Source of the DNA: Haliclystus octoradiatus
Lineage: Eukaryota; Cnidaria; Staurozoa; Stauromedusae; Haliclystidae
Length of the DNA: 64,000 bases
Direction of reading: 5' to 3'
Assembly (NCBI GenBank): GCA_916610825.1
Contig: OU744448.1
Span: 310,001 to 374,000 of the forward strand
Part shown: one piece after another, positions 33,024 to 45,909 of the stretch
Layout: each line of letters starts with the position of its first letter
Numbering within the stretch: the stretch's first letter is position 1
Program-made: the position numbers and the translations under genes
The notes under the pieces: generated by a model
What the model saw: only the letters and a program-made list of their open reading frames with translations
Database searches by the model: none
What the model was told of the DNA's origin: nothing

Positions 33024-33520
33024 GTAATAACTACCGCATCGAAATTGTGGTATTTATAAATAGCAGCAAACCATTGATCTCTGAGCATTGAAGGACAAAA
33101 ATAAATATTCTAGAGAACACTGTTGACTTTGCCCAGAATTTTCTTCCTAAAGATCAGACATGTCAAGAAAGTAATGTTAGGACTTGTAGCGGGTGTGGGT
33201 TCAGATCCAATCTGTGCTCAACAACTATGGATCCGGATTGATTCAAGGATGTCGGATTGAAGTTGATGGTTAGGGAATTAATGGTGTCTGCATGGCGCAA
33301 CAAAGTCTATTGAATCAAAACGAAAAATAACATTCCTGTCTGTTTGTCATTTCAAAAATGTCGGCATTTGACGGCTACAATACAAATATCATCTGTAAAA
33401 AAGCTGTTTAATTTTGATATTGAAAGTGACATATAATCTGAGATTAACTTCATGTATTATTGTGAATATTTTATAATAAATTGTATGTTTGATAGATATA
33501 TATATATATATATATAAACC
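33024..33520. other. gap with a short (AT)n run
   Basis: Between the tRNA gene and the 3' end of the FCHSD2-like gene. It holds an (AT)n microsatellite at about 33495-33516 and nothing else recognisable. Confidence 0.5.
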
Positions 33521-36500
33521 TCAGCTAATTTCTTCCACAACTAAACTTGGAAATACTCCAGTTCGGTCGTCAAGCGTTCCTACCCACCAACCATCGTCAA
33601 CGCCATTCTCATCTTTATTTGTGACATTGATAACATCCCCTTCATTGAAAGCAAGCTCCTCATCACTAAGCGGAGTGTAATCGTACAAAGCGCGCACTTG
33701 ACATAACACAGAGGGACCTATTGTCAATAAAATAGTAAACAACATTAGGGTTGACTCATAAAAAGTTTAAACTCAACATTTTTAAGCATTTAATTGACCA
33801 TCGCGCCCCTTTGAGGGCTCAAAGTAGAAAAGTGAAAGCCATATTTCAAGCCATAAGTACCGTAATGAATCAGTGCATCACACACCATCTTTGAAGACTG
33901 AGCCCAAAGACTGCTGGTCAGTTTTATGTATTTAACTTGTTGTACTAAATGCCTCAATTGCTTTGCAGTTTTTTTCGATGAACAGATAAATTTTGCTGAA
34001 ATAAGCATACGAAAATGTGACAGTTTCAAATTTTGGAAATAGGAGATTCAAAATCAGGTGATGTCATAATTAATGTTTAAATTCTGCTGATCATGTGAGT
34101 GATTGCGATATGATCACGACAGCTAATGAGCAATCGTTCATGACAACAACATGATTTCAAATTTTCATTGTTATGAAAAAATGATTGATAGTGGGTGAAG
34201 TGAAATATAATATTTACGATATCACAAAGAAAAATCAATAATTCTATATCCCAGCAAAATGTTCTTACAAATGGACGCCTTGCATTGAGTCTAAGTGATT
34301 CTAAGTTTATTTCAAATGGCTAAATGACAAATCAGCACAGCTAAAATAGCAACAATCTTGTAATAATAATATAATATCCGACAAAGCACCTGGGATATGG
34401 TCGCTGATTGATTCGCTTTTCATATTCATTGTCTTTTCAATTGTAACTGTTACGTTTTCGTGAATGTTTGATAATGAAGTGTCCCTTGGCATTGGAGGGC
34501 TAGATTTAACCTCAACGTAAGACTCTGGGAAGAAGCCAACCTGCCCAGTGATATTCCGACCCTGCAGATAAAAGACACATGAGGCTATCAATTGACATTA
34601 ACGGAAATCAAAATAATAATTTTATTATAAATAAAAATATTAGCATACCTTGCACCATCCTTCGCCGTCCCGTTCAAGTATTTCCAAATCTTCTCCGTTA
34701 TTAATTGACAATTCTTCACAAGATGCAGCAAAAAACGAATAAATTGCACGTGCAGAACATGGTATCTGACCTTGCGATGATGTTGTGGACATGGCATCAT
34801 CACTCGAATGCCGTTTAGCGGTATTATAAGGGGTTTCATTGTCTTCCTCTTCGTCCCACTCGTCATCAAATTCATTCTTGTCTGTTGCCTCGCCATCGTC
34901 TATAGATCAAGAACAGAGCAAATGAAAAAATAAAGTTACACTTGAGATAGAGAGGAAGTTTAAATATGTTTAAATAATTAATTGAATAAACAGTCCAAAG
35001 CCAGACTAGCTTTTCAAATAATATTTTCAAATAAGCATTACACAAAAGTCTACTCGTTTCATTAGAATAAAACATTTTCTACTTCGATGTTAGTTCTTTG
35101 AAATAATGATCATTAATGCTTTACGATATATGGTTCTTAAATATTTGTTGAAAAAGCAAAATTAAATGTTTCCTTACTATTATTTTCAAGGTATTTTCTT
35201 TCTTCTTCTTCTTGCAGCTGAATAGCATCGTGGAGCCATTCGTCAACATTAACTGGCAAACATAACACAACACATAACATAACACATAACACATTGTTAT
35301 TAATCAATCTGACATATTGCTATCATGTAAACATGTAATTTTGTATTTAAATATTTCCATTGCCTACTTCCAGATTGACGCATGGCATCCAGTCGTGCAT
35401 CTGCCTTGCATTTCAAAACCTAAAAAGGATCACAAATTAATTAATACTCTTCCATTAACAGTCTGTTAATATAAGTCCATATTGAGGGTCCCTAATATAA
35501 ACAGTTCATGAACAGCTCATGAACGAACATGGAGTTACTGAAATTTCCATGAACATGTAGCATTTTAGCGCTCATGAACTCAATTTTTCACAGGGGAATT
35601 GGGATGTAAACTTACTTAATGAAGACTTCTTGAACAAGTGAAACAAGAAACAAAAGAATTGTGTTTATCATTAATTTTAGACAAACATTTTTATTTATTA
35701 TTAAGCTACCCAGATATTTTTCAATGTTTCATCCATCATCCATTTGCGTCTTATGATCAAGTAATATGACTTTCACAAGCTTTGATGAAATGAATGGATT
35801 TACTGTTAATATGGACAGAGCACAACACAAACCTCAAGATGGCGAATTTCTTCATTGAGAGAATCTTTGTCTTTTATAATACCATTACCATTAGCAACCG
35901 GCTAGAGCAGAAAACAATAAGTTAAACACAAAAGACTCTAAAATCTCAACAAATTATCCACAATGCCATTCACTCACTGGTGAATCATTCAATGCCAGCA
36001 GCTCATTAGTTTTGCGGTTTATAAATCGCTTCTCCTTGGCAACCCTGCCAGCCCATTTTCTGGCTTCTTTGTTAAGATCCAGATCAGCGTTAAATTCTTG
36101 GGACAATGTTGTTACCTAGGTTACAAAGTCAACATGTCACTATACTATACGACAAACGTCAAATTGCAGAACATGTAATAAAAGACAAATGAATTCTACC
36201 TGGTCAGATCCAAAGGCCTTGAAATCATAAGATAAGCATTGTGTGAAGACAGGGTTTTTCTTAAGGAACGCTTCTAATGCATGAACACGCTGCAGCTGAA
36301 GATAAAACACTTTAAAATACAAACTGAGCCTCCCATCCCTGTAGGCTTATTAAGTACATATTTTTGAAAGACTTACAGCAGAAGCATCTTGAGATAGTGC
36401 CTTGAACGATTGTGCTGTTTTCTCACTACTATTGATTTCTAGATTAGCCACTGTCAAAAAGTGACATTTGAATGTGTCATAGATATTGCTGTCCTGAATC

Positions 36501-39500
36501 TGAATATAAATGAAAATAAAATAATGAAGCATAATGATTGAGAATCAGGCAACCAATCAACAAGAGGTTCAGTTGATTGGGCACCTCAATTAATTCTGGT
36601 AAGTCCCTTCCGTAGTAACGTTGTTGATGAGCGTTGCTTGCAGCGAGACTCAAGATGTATTCATTGCGTGATACGGCCGCCAGTTTCTCGCCAACTTCCT
36701 TTTTACTTTGAGTCTAAATGTTGAAGAATTTTAATAATTGAATGAGATTTCAAATCAGCTGAATAAATATCATTTATCATATAAATATCATGTGATATTG
36801 AACGAATCACAGACAATGACAACACCTTATTCAATGTCTTTTCTAACTTCCCTTTAGATTGGTAGAAACGCACAGTACCTTTCCGTAACCTAAATGGAAA
36901 TGATATGATATCAGCAATAACAAATAGTCTAAACTGCTGTAGTATATAATAAGCTACAATGATCTCACTTCTCCTCAGCTTCATTTGCATGTTCTCTTGC
37001 TTGCATGGCCACTTTCTGGTGTTCGTTGTACGCTTTTTGTGTCTGTGAAAAAACGCAAGTGTCGATGTCAAACTAATTAATGTCTTTTCAATAATCATAA
37101 TGACATACTAATTTTTATAGTTTTATATTTACACATCCAGATTCCGGATGAATGTGCTCAATTTTACAAAATTCGATAATTTTTACAAACAGATTGTAGG
37201 ATTTTGTTGTTGTTAGTTTCTCAATATCACATCCTCCTGGTCACAGTTGTATCTTTGTGTGAAATGTGTTTAGGATGTGTCAAGTTTATAATGTCACGTT
37301 GCATAATTTGTATTGTGTTTGCTGTTCACGTGATTGCATTGTTCTATAATGTGTGGTTTGTCATGTGCTAATTAGCGATGTATTGTGATTGGTTAATTGT
37401 GTCATTGTCTCAGCAGTATTATGATATTAGTTGTTGCGTGTTTATGTATCCGCCTCTTGCTTGTTGACTGTCGTGGAAGATGGATTATATATATCAACTT
37501 TTGACTGATTTGCTAGGCAGTAGGGTGGCCAATATCGATATGAAATTGCTCCTTACTGATCTAACTAATTAGCTACCATTGCAATGAGCTAATCCTCTAT
37601 TGAGAACACCTCCAGGTGCGTAGATCCACCAGGCATAGTCGGAACCCCAATATAAGTGTAAGTCATTGGTATCATTGGTATCACATTAGTTGTAAGTAGG
37701 ACTACAATTTGATTTTGAAAAATAAAAATAACAATCTCAGAAACAAATACACCACCTTATCAAGATCAGTAATGGTGAAAACAATTTCTTCGTGTAGCCT
37801 CTCCGAAAGTTGGGTAGCCTAAAGACAATACAAAGAAGTTGTTGGTAGCAGGCATGATTGTTAAAATTTGTTGAATATTATCTACAAGTTTTTGATTATT
37901 ATTTACAACACAAGAGAACAATTTCAAACCTTTTTTAATGTCAGTTGACGGTTAGCTTTGAACGATTTGATAGGTTCAGCAATGTCATTGGATAAAATAT
38001 GTGAGACCTCGAGGCGCCGTTTAGCCAATTCCTCTGTGTGGGTAAGTATCTGTCGCCATATGGCAAACGGCGTGCTATGAGTTAAAAAATAAATAAGGTA
38101 TCATTAGTGATAGCCACCAAACACACCATGGTACGAAACACTTTTGAAAATATGCACCAATCTTCAGGGCTGCCGAGGGGTAAGAGGGGTAACTGCCTTG
38201 GGGTCCCACAAGGTTTTCCAGGTAAATTCTGATTGTGAAGTTGAGCGTCGGTCACAAAAAATTCCACAGCGGAGTGAACAAATATTTTTTCATATTTGCA
38301 CCAATCCCTCCGGACCCGGAGTTGTTCTCTGCGGCCATTATTAATCTTTATTCATTCTGTTCCCATCACTTTTAATCTTAAACGCTTCAAAACAAATAAT
38401 ATTGAAAAACCGAAAACTTTAAATCAATTTAAATCCGGCTGATACACTTTTAGTTGAGAAGTTGATAATAACTCACCACAGCTCCTCTTTATCTAATTCT
38501 CTTGGAGGAAATTTCTGTAAATACTGTGACACCAACTTTTGAGTGGCCTGGGCATACTCTCTTTCAATATTTGATCTCAATTTTGTGTAATTCCTATTAC
38601 CATGAGTCCAAAATAAATCTAGTTCATTAACGAGAATATAAACAGGTTATACAGGTTATATCTACAGGTTCATCAAGGTATGACTATGCAACTCAGTAAT
38701 GGGAAATCATTTCTTCATCATGCTATAAAAATGTTGGCTGAAAAGCAATTGGAAATGTAGTTCACAAGAATTAACTACAGCAACATTCAGATGCTAATTA
38801 TTGCATGGAAATATGCATGAGCTGAAACAACGTGTACAGCTAAGTCTGTCGGTAGCATGATTGTTTGCTAACTAAGCTATCAGCTGCAACATTATAATAT
38901 TTCACACCTGAGATCTTCTAGCAAATCAGACTCCACTTGTTGCTTGGTTTGGAGCTTTCCAAGCTGTTCGATCTGAACGGCCTTGAATGCGCTGACATGT
39001 TTTATCTGGGAAAAGAGAAAACTAAGTACAGTAATCAAAACAGCAAACAGAACGACAGAGAAATACCAGAAGTCGATCAACGACAACAAACGAGCTGACA
39101 ACCAACAGTACACACAGGACACAGTTTAGGAAAACAACATCATTATTAACTTCATTCAATAACACAAGTCTAATCTAAGCAATCACACAGGCGATCGTAG
39201 CAACCGTCTAACCGTAACAAATCAAAATGTATCTCTATCTATCTATCTATCTATTGAGTCACGGTTTGGAATTCCAAACACATAAGTTCTGATAGTGACA
39301 GACAACAAGCGATGTCAATTGTACATCAAACGATAACATAATAAAACAGGCCGTTCTACAAATGTACAACTAATATATATACATATACATATGAATATTT
39401 CAAAATGTGTTAGTCCTTGCTAAGCTAGGAAACGTCAACAGGCAGAGGCAACTAGGCAACTCTAGCAATGAGACTGGTGTTGTGAAATGATCGCATCCGA

Positions 39501-39574
39501 GAGAGTCAGTCCGTCGATGATGGAAACGTGATTTTATGACGTACCTTTCTATGAATTGGTGGCGGTTGCTGCAT
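33521..39574 (-). CDS. FCHSD2 / Nervous wreck-like F-BAR and SH3 protein
   Basis: About 17 exons in coding order near 39574-39545, 39005-38911, 38596-38480, 38073-37931, 37819-37758, 37042-36970, 36890-36828, 36713-36585, 36498-36377, 36298-36198, 36118-35980, 35903-35832, 35419-35373, 35253-35178, 34900-34648, 34562-34389 and 33717-33521. It starts MQQPPP, as in vertebrate FCHSD2. The F-BAR shows QVESDLLEDLR, IEREYAQATQKLVSQYL and YILSLAASNAHQQRYY. Two SH3 domains follow: ARAIYSFF...GFFPESYVEV, then VRALYDYTPLSDEELAFNEG...GVFPSLVVEEI. These proteins bend membranes and activate WASP-driven actin assembly in endocytosis and synaptic growth. The protein ends right after the second SH3, lacking the Pro-rich tail of vertebrate FCHSD2. 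Confidence 0.9.
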
Positions 39575-39617
39575 ATTGTCATCTCACAAAATCAGTTCTT
39601 GATCCACTTGTATAAAA

Positions 39618-39696
39618 GTGACAGGGTGATGTGGTCGTAATCATGTAATTTAGTTGTTTTAAAATGATTAAATAGAATCTCACATCACCCTGTTAC
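39618..39696. repeat. inverted repeat just upstream of the FCHSD2-like start
   Basis: Arms GTGACAGGGTGATGTGG (39618-39634) and its inverted form (39680-39696) differ at two positions and enclose about 45 bp. It sits within 125 bp of the ATG, in the likely promoter or 5' UTR. Confidence 0.6.
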
Positions 39697-40157
39697 GTAT
39701 ATGATGACTCTGTTCGAGAACGACGCAAAATCCATAATGGCGGTCATTTGGAATAATTGGCAAACGCCGAAGGCCCCCTTCAATTGCTCAACGGGTGCCT
39801 TCCGGACTATTGCATATATTTCATTTCACATGCGAACGGATGACTTTCAATGAAGAGAGACTATTATGACATTAAATTATAACTCAAGGGCAACATTTGA
39901 TCATATATGAGATTCTACGTCGTTTTGGTTAGAGCAGGGAAAATGTAGGGGACGTTCCCTATAATTTTGTAAAGATAAATTAAGAATCAAACCAATGAGA
40001 CTTTTTACTGAATTTGAGGTTTATCCTCCTTTGTAAAGAGTCAAATAGCAATTATACAATTACTGTACAACATAACAACGAAAAAATTCTTAATTATAAC
40101 AACAAATACATTTTAAACTCTTGGTTTGAGAACAACTAAATACTAATTCTCAACTAT
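39697..40157. other. gap between FCHSD2-like promoter and nuclear receptor 3' end
   Basis: No coding exon was recognised. Contains a short inverted stretch of CG-richer sequence near 39760-39790 and AT-rich DNA. Confidence 0.4.
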
Positions 40158-42784
40158 TTAATTAGTTTGACTCTGACCATTATGCTCTGTCGAAGGGACA
40201 GGACTACCAGAAGCACACTTTTCAGCCCCTCTTTCCCCTAATAATGTGGCCCCAATGATAAATTCCACTGACGTTTCTTTGACGATCGGCGAGAAGAATG
40301 CTTCTGTGATTTCTTGCGTGCTTAAATCGTGCGCACTTTCTAACACAGCGATTATTCTCGTTCGCACATCATCCGATTCATTGGTCGTCGACCGATTAAG
40401 TGTCTCTTCGAGCGCCACTTGCGCGATTCTTCTTGTTTCTGCGATTTCACCCATCTCAAGCAAACCAGTGAGAGCTAAACATAAAAAGTCAGCAATTAGT
40501 TTCATGTTTGGATTTATTGAACACATTTAAAATTAAATGAATCGGGAGTGAACACACCTTGATCAAATAACGTAACGATTTTTATCTGGTCATAAATATT
40601 CTTGTTACACTTTCCAATCGATATTCCATTTAAAACCAAAGTCTTTAATTTTTGAAAGGTATGCCATCTCAGCGAAGGACTGAAATATCGGGTGTTGTCA
40701 GCGCCGCCTCGTTCGCTAGTGGTGAGTGCCAACAGAGTTGAAAGTGGAAACATTTCGCCACACTGAGCTACGCTGATGGCAAACAGACATCCCCACTTGT
40801 CAACCACCAAGCGCATTCTATCTTGTTCACACAAACGATTGAATGCTATCAGTCCTCTTGCCCAATCAATCGTTGCAAATAATAATCTGGTTGACATTTC
40901 ATAGAGGTACCCTAGATCTGTCATGGCCATTGCGGGCTGGTCGATGTGGAATGGTACAGCAGTTGTCGTAATAGATCCGATACCAAGGCTGTTATGACGC
41001 AGCGGAGACGTGCTTCTGTCCGTGGTTGCTGTTGCTGCATTCTATTAGATCGAAAACAACAGAGTTGATATATTTCAGTACTACACCATGACTTACAAAT
41101 ATGTCAGTCCTATTAAACAAGGTTCTATGTGAATTTATCAGGTCCTGATTAAATGATGATGATGGGAGACCCTTTGGGATTGTTGCAACCGTCTCCTTCG
41201 CCAACAGAGTCATCAGTCCATAGAATAGTCTTTCTCAAGATGTGATTTTCTACAAATCTTTTGGAAATATAATTATTTCAAACAAAACTTAACATTAACA
41301 GATTTATAGATTTTTCATTTAGGGCCTTATACTCAACTCTATACATTAACTCGGTGTATACATGTCCTTTGGATCTGTCTGTAAATTCGTTTTCTGTCCC
41401 TCGATAAACAAGCATTTGTGCTTACGAGGTGACGGTCAATCACAAATATATATGATTGGAAATGTAACATTGTTAATACTACTATATACACCATTGATAC
41501 CTTGTAATAATTAATGTTTTATTTTTAGAATTTTCAAGGCCACATGTAAGTGAGGATACATTTAAAAATATCCTCCTTTATTTCATTTGCCTGTTAGCCA
41601 TTGTGCTACAAATATATATGATGTATGTTTAATAATATAATATGAGGTAAAACACATATATGTGAAAGTGCTCAATGTTTGTTAGAACAGAGCATAATAT
41701 AAAATTGAGACAAAGATGAGGCAAAACCTTTCCGTAACTCCAAGTTTCACGTGTTTATTTCACGATCATCAGACGGTATGGACACGTGAAACTTGGATTT
41801 ACGGAGAGGCTTTGCCTCATCTTTGTCTCAAATTCATATGATGTATGTATACTAATAATTAATAGAAATAGAAAGGAGTTAGAGACCATACATTCTTACA
41901 CATGTATACTATTATAAGCATGAAACTTAAAGTAACAGAATAAGAATGTGTGATCTCTATTATTATTATTTACAGCTCTGCCATTTACAACGTTGAGCAC
42001 TGTATTCTTTGCTATTAGATAAAATCTAATAATGTGATGTAGGCCTATGTATATATATATATAATAAAAGACAATATCTACTATATATATATATACATCT
42101 GATGATACACACTATATCCTCCAAGGAGAACACCATCTACAGCGCTTTGGAATGTTACCTTGCTAGTTGGAGGTGATACGTTGCGAATGACTGGTCCATA
42201 CAACTGTGGCTGCACACCCTGGCATGCCGTATTTAGACGTTCGCTAGAATCTTCGTCGTTCTTTACGCCACCTTCGTCGCTATTCGGACTCAAATCGGGC
42301 GTCGAATCGGGACGTGATCGAGATTTGACAAGGACCAATGGCTTTCGTTCACATTGAACAGCTTTAAACACACAATATGCAAGCCATTAGATCAAAGCAG
42401 AATGATTATATACAGCAGATAGAATGACATTCTAGTACCTTCTTTCTTCATTCCGACATCTAAACATTTCTTCATTCTACATGCCTTACATCGCGTCCTT
42501 TGATCTTTTTCAACTGGACATGTTCCATAAGCAGGACATTTGTAGCGACACTGATTCCTGATGCTTCTCCTAAAGAAGTTCTTGCATCCCTCGCATGAGA
42601 ATACTTTGTAATGTTTACCAGTTGATTTATCTCCGCATATAACACAGTCAGGAAACGTAACCTTCTCGTGTGTGTGATCGCTCCTTTTCTCCGGCGTAAC
42701 ATTTTCGTTGGTGTTTTTATTTTTGGTTTCGTCCGCCTTTGTGTTGCATCTTGTCAACATAGAAGCCCTCAACGTTTCATCCAT
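40158..42784 (-). CDS. nuclear receptor, NR2-group-like orphan
   Basis: Five coding exons (42784-42439, 42361-42134, 41233-41097, 41041-40558, 40474-40158) join into exactly 503 residues. A two-zinc-finger DNA-binding domain (about residues 47-115) begins CVICGDKSTGKHYKVFSCEG and has all eight zinc cysteines. The P-box is CEGCKN instead of the usual CEGCKG/S. The hinge starts AVQCERKP. The ligand-binding domain carries the signature YEMSTRLLFATIDWARGLIA, and its end (FFSPIVKETSVEFIIG) recalls the final helices of NR2 receptors such as PNR, TLX or TR2/4. These are ligand-regulated or orphan transcription factors. The start is supported by an in-frame TGA in the 5' leader. The exon 2 donor was chosen by phase; other joins are possible. 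Confidence 0.85.
41705..41831. repeat. 49-bp inverted repeat carrying a hammerhead-like motif
   Basis: Arms 41705-41753 and 41783-41831 are near-perfect inverted copies (TTGAGACAAAGATGAGGC outermost). The spacer and inner arm contain a hammerhead-like core on the minus strand. It lies in the nuclear-receptor intron between coding exons 2 and 3. Confidence 0.8.
41732..41776 (-). ncRNA. hammerhead-ribozyme-like motif (copy 4)
   Basis: Minus-strand order: helix I strand CCGU, core CUGAUGA, helix II CGUG/CACG with a 7-nt loop, then GAAAC, a 3-bp helix III (ACU/AGU around UGG), a U at the predicted cleavage position, and the closing helix I strand ACGG. All invariant core bases are present. Helix II is bordered by a U-U pair where G-C is most common. 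Confidence 0.65.
42055..42100. repeat. (AT)n microsatellite pair
   Basis: Two short TA runs (about 42049-42063 and 42081-42096) in the nuclear-receptor intron directly after coding exon 2. Confidence 0.7.
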
Positions 42785-42847
42785 CTAATAAAGCATAAAA
42801 TACCATAATTACATTGATTACATTGATTAATAACCAAAGTTAATTAC

Positions 42848-42935
42848 CTCGATATAGGCTGCGTGGCGACGTTCCTCAACCCGTCATCATTCATTATTCC
42901 AGTTGTATCGCGTCTTCCTCTCAGCCACGCGAACC
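42848..42935 (-). promoter_or_regulatory. 5' untranslated exon of the nuclear receptor
   Basis: Bounded by an acceptor (CATTTAG) and a donor (GTAATT). It contains ATG codons in other frames (a short uORF) and a TGA in frame with the receptor start. It joins directly to the exon beginning at the ATG. The uORF could reduce translation of the receptor. Confidence 0.5.
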
Positions 42936-44873
42936 CTAAATGTTTCAATTTATTGATTGCGTGACTTTCAAATATGAAAATCGCGTGCATAAAAGTATTC
43001 CATGATTTGCAGGCCTTGTTTCGTTACTTGTTATTTCAAGTGTAAAATAAGATGAGATAAAAATGAACATAAACTATTAGAAAACAACAAGACAACTGCA
43101 TAAAGGCCATCCAAAGTGGGAAAGGCAGGAGTTCATAGTTTCAAATTCAACAGACAGCCAACTCTGATCTAAGCAATTACATTCATCCACAATAATCGAA
43201 TACATATAAGATATGTAAATATATAAATGATTTTTCATCTTCAATAGATATGAAACCTACCCTGACCCTTCCCAGGCGAGATCTTCCAATTGTTGATATA
43301 AAATCGAAGTAATAATTTCGTCCTCTGCAGCCAATTTGATCTGCCCGATGAACTTTGAGCGAGACAGTGGATGTCTGCGAAAAATGTAAATTAACCGGTT
43401 GGATTAAATAGCATACGGTATGGTGCAGCTGGACCAAACCATAGTTGACCAAACCGATATGGCACAAACAAAGTAAATCAAGAGAGCCAGGGAAAGGAAT
43501 TCGGCAACATCATGAATTAGGCAACAAATATCAAGCCATATTATTAAAAACAAACATGAGGGCTAATGGAAGTGGAAATAACATTGAAATTAAAACAACA
43601 TTTTGAAGGAAATTCATTCTAAACTAGGACGATCATATTATTTTTAGTTTATTCTACGTCGTGTGAACAACTTCGGAAAAATGTTTTAACTTACCACAAC
43701 TATTCGGCATATGAGCTATCTTTCTTTTGGTTTCTCCTTTTCAGGTAGCCGTATGAACTTTAATAAACAACTATTTCGATCATGCGATTTGCAACTGACA
43801 ATACCAGACAGAACTGAAACAATGTATAGCCGGCCGGCGAAAGTGCGTGACCTATGGCCTTGCAGACGCCGTCCAAACACACACGACACGCACGCAATAT
43901 AACACACCCAACTCAAAAGGCTCAAAGACACTGGCAAAAAATGCCATATAAAGCAATGTTCTAAAACAGAGTAAGGATAACCGCGTGAGGGATACAGTTT
44001 AAAAGGAAATTGCTGACCGCGTTGAAAAATGTTGGTTTAAACTTTGCCCGATGATCATGTCCTACACATAGCGTGAAAAGCGCATTCGAATCGATCAATT
44101 CAATCACAGTAGATGACGTAAAACTAAAATGACTATCAACGAACACCAACACGAACATTGCACTATAAATTAAGGAAAGAAATGATGCTATCATTTTCTT
44201 ACGCTATTCCTCTATATAGCCTAGTTACATTGAGATAAAATTAACAGATGATTACTGAACTCGAGAGCATATATATATGTCCTAATTTTTGCTAGGCACT
44301 GCTGTATCGGCAATAATTATATGTGACCTATATTATGTCCTATAATATGAGCAATCTACAAATGAGTCGTATAACACACGCGCTTGGTCAGCCTGATGAT
44401 AAAGCCAACTTGGAGTAGTTTCGGAGAGGCACTTTCAATGCAACAATATAAAACTTTGGGCGAATAGCGAATGTCGTGGGCTAATTTGATCTATTACCAT
44501 ATTATTGTCAAATTAGGAAGCTTATCTGTTTATCTATCACAACGGCAAATAGAAATAGATTAGGATAGAATAGATAACGTATTATGTTAAGTATTCTGAA
44601 GTGATATTATTCTTGTTATATAATGTATTTTCATTGGGAATAAATAATTAATACGCAATATAAAATGATGCATAGTAGTAATAGTAATATCAATTAGATA
44701 CTTATATGTTGTCAATGAAGAGCAAATATGAATGTCTGATTCTTTCGTTTATTAATTATTATAGGAATATGAAATACAAGTTACAGTATATAACAATTAA
44801 GATGAATTAACTGCTAATTTAATATAACATTGTTATCAAGGCAATTACAATGTAGAGCTAATACAACTATCAA
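42936..44873. other. region upstream of the nuclear receptor, possible leader exons
   Basis: A minus-strand segment at about 43275-43391 has splice-like ends (TTTTTCGCAG acceptor, GTAGGT donor) and could be another leader exon. An open frame at 43961-44194 starts with a hydrophobic run (MIASFLSLIYSAMFVLVFV), but no family features follow. Nothing else was recognised. Confidence 0.35.
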
Positions 44874-44881
44874 TATCTAAT

Positions 44882-45005
44882 CCGGGGGGGGGGGTAACTC
44901 CAGCTCTTCAGGGACGGGGAGGTGCCACTTTGGAAAAAGGTAAAGCAGGTAAAGTAAAGCTATGTCCCCGTATAGCCGCCCTAGTGGAGTTACCCCCCCC
45001 CCGGG
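44882..45005. mobile_element. 124-bp MITE with G-run inverted ends
   Basis: Inverted ends of about 20 bp read CCGGGGGGGGGGTAACTCCA and its complement. An exact 8-bp duplication TATCTAAT flanks it at 44874-44881 and 45006-45013. No coding capacity. An 8-bp duplication fits hAT-type mobilisation. Confidence 0.8.
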
Positions 45006-45013
45006 TATCTAAT

Positions 45014-45909
45014 ACCAAGACAAGATAATACGCACCTAACCCAACTCATCAATTTACTCGTAACTTTTTTCATTTCGTGTTGTAAGTATTTGGAACCAAT
45101 TACCCGAGTTCGTTCGTCTTCTCTTACTGTATTGAAACGTAACCTCATGGGCTCAATTAGCTTAGCTAAATTTTGTAAGTGTTTCTAATTTAAAGTTTTA
45201 ACGGTTTTTTGTAAGAGCTACCGGCATGTATAGCCATAACTGAGAAAATCAAGTCCAAAAAATATACCTTACGTATTATCTTACCTTTACGTAAATAATC
45301 CAACTAAACTATAATTAACATCTTCAAACATTGAATAATTCAAATCAAAATACAATTCTTCGGCCGATATCAATAACATACTCAAATAACATGTTTATGA
45401 TGACCTCAGTTACGACATTTTCGCTAAAACGTATCACTGTACGATGTTCCACCAAAAGTAGTGGAAGTTAGGTGTAACTAACTCGCTTACAGATTCTCCA
45501 GCATACTGTTGAATGCCGGGATTGAATAGAGTTATCTTTAACCAAGGTAGCGTGTCTCACTCTCAAGCGCTGGCTTATTACCCCCTATTAAATGTCCCAT
45601 TCTTATTGCTTCAATATCCTCACATAAAACTGATTTCTATTGCCATTCCCCATTTTCAACCCTCATTTTCCTATCTCGCTTAATGACGGGACGAGCGAGG
45701 GGAGATATTAAATTACGGATGGAAATGTAATTTAACCACGGCAAAGCAATAGTCAAATAAGACTTAGATAGTGTGTTATGTAATTGTACTATTATAATTC
45801 AAATACTACAAAATAAATAAATACAATGAAACTATGTAATTGAATGTGTGAGTTCCCCATGAAATTTATGTAAGTTGCGTTTTAAATTTAGGCTACATCT
45901 ATTTGAATA
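45014..45909. other. gap with a possible LINE 3' remnant
   Basis: At about 45050-45200 on the plus strand, broken frames read like the end of a LINE ORF (RNFFHF..., a WNQLPE-like box, then a Lys/Arg-rich end). The call is weak. The rest, up to the stop of the orphan gene, is AT-rich and empty. Confidence 0.3.

Noticed and set aside
41870-41965. Possible fifth hammerhead motif before an ATT run
   Set aside because: It keeps a GAAAC-like 3' half and the AATGTGTG flank, but no CUGAUGA core is visible, so it is at most a decayed remnant.
43183-44194. Three short minus-strand frames, one with a hydrophobic start
   Set aside because: No family features, and no frame continues into the nuclear-receptor start. 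They are more likely leader exons or chance frames.
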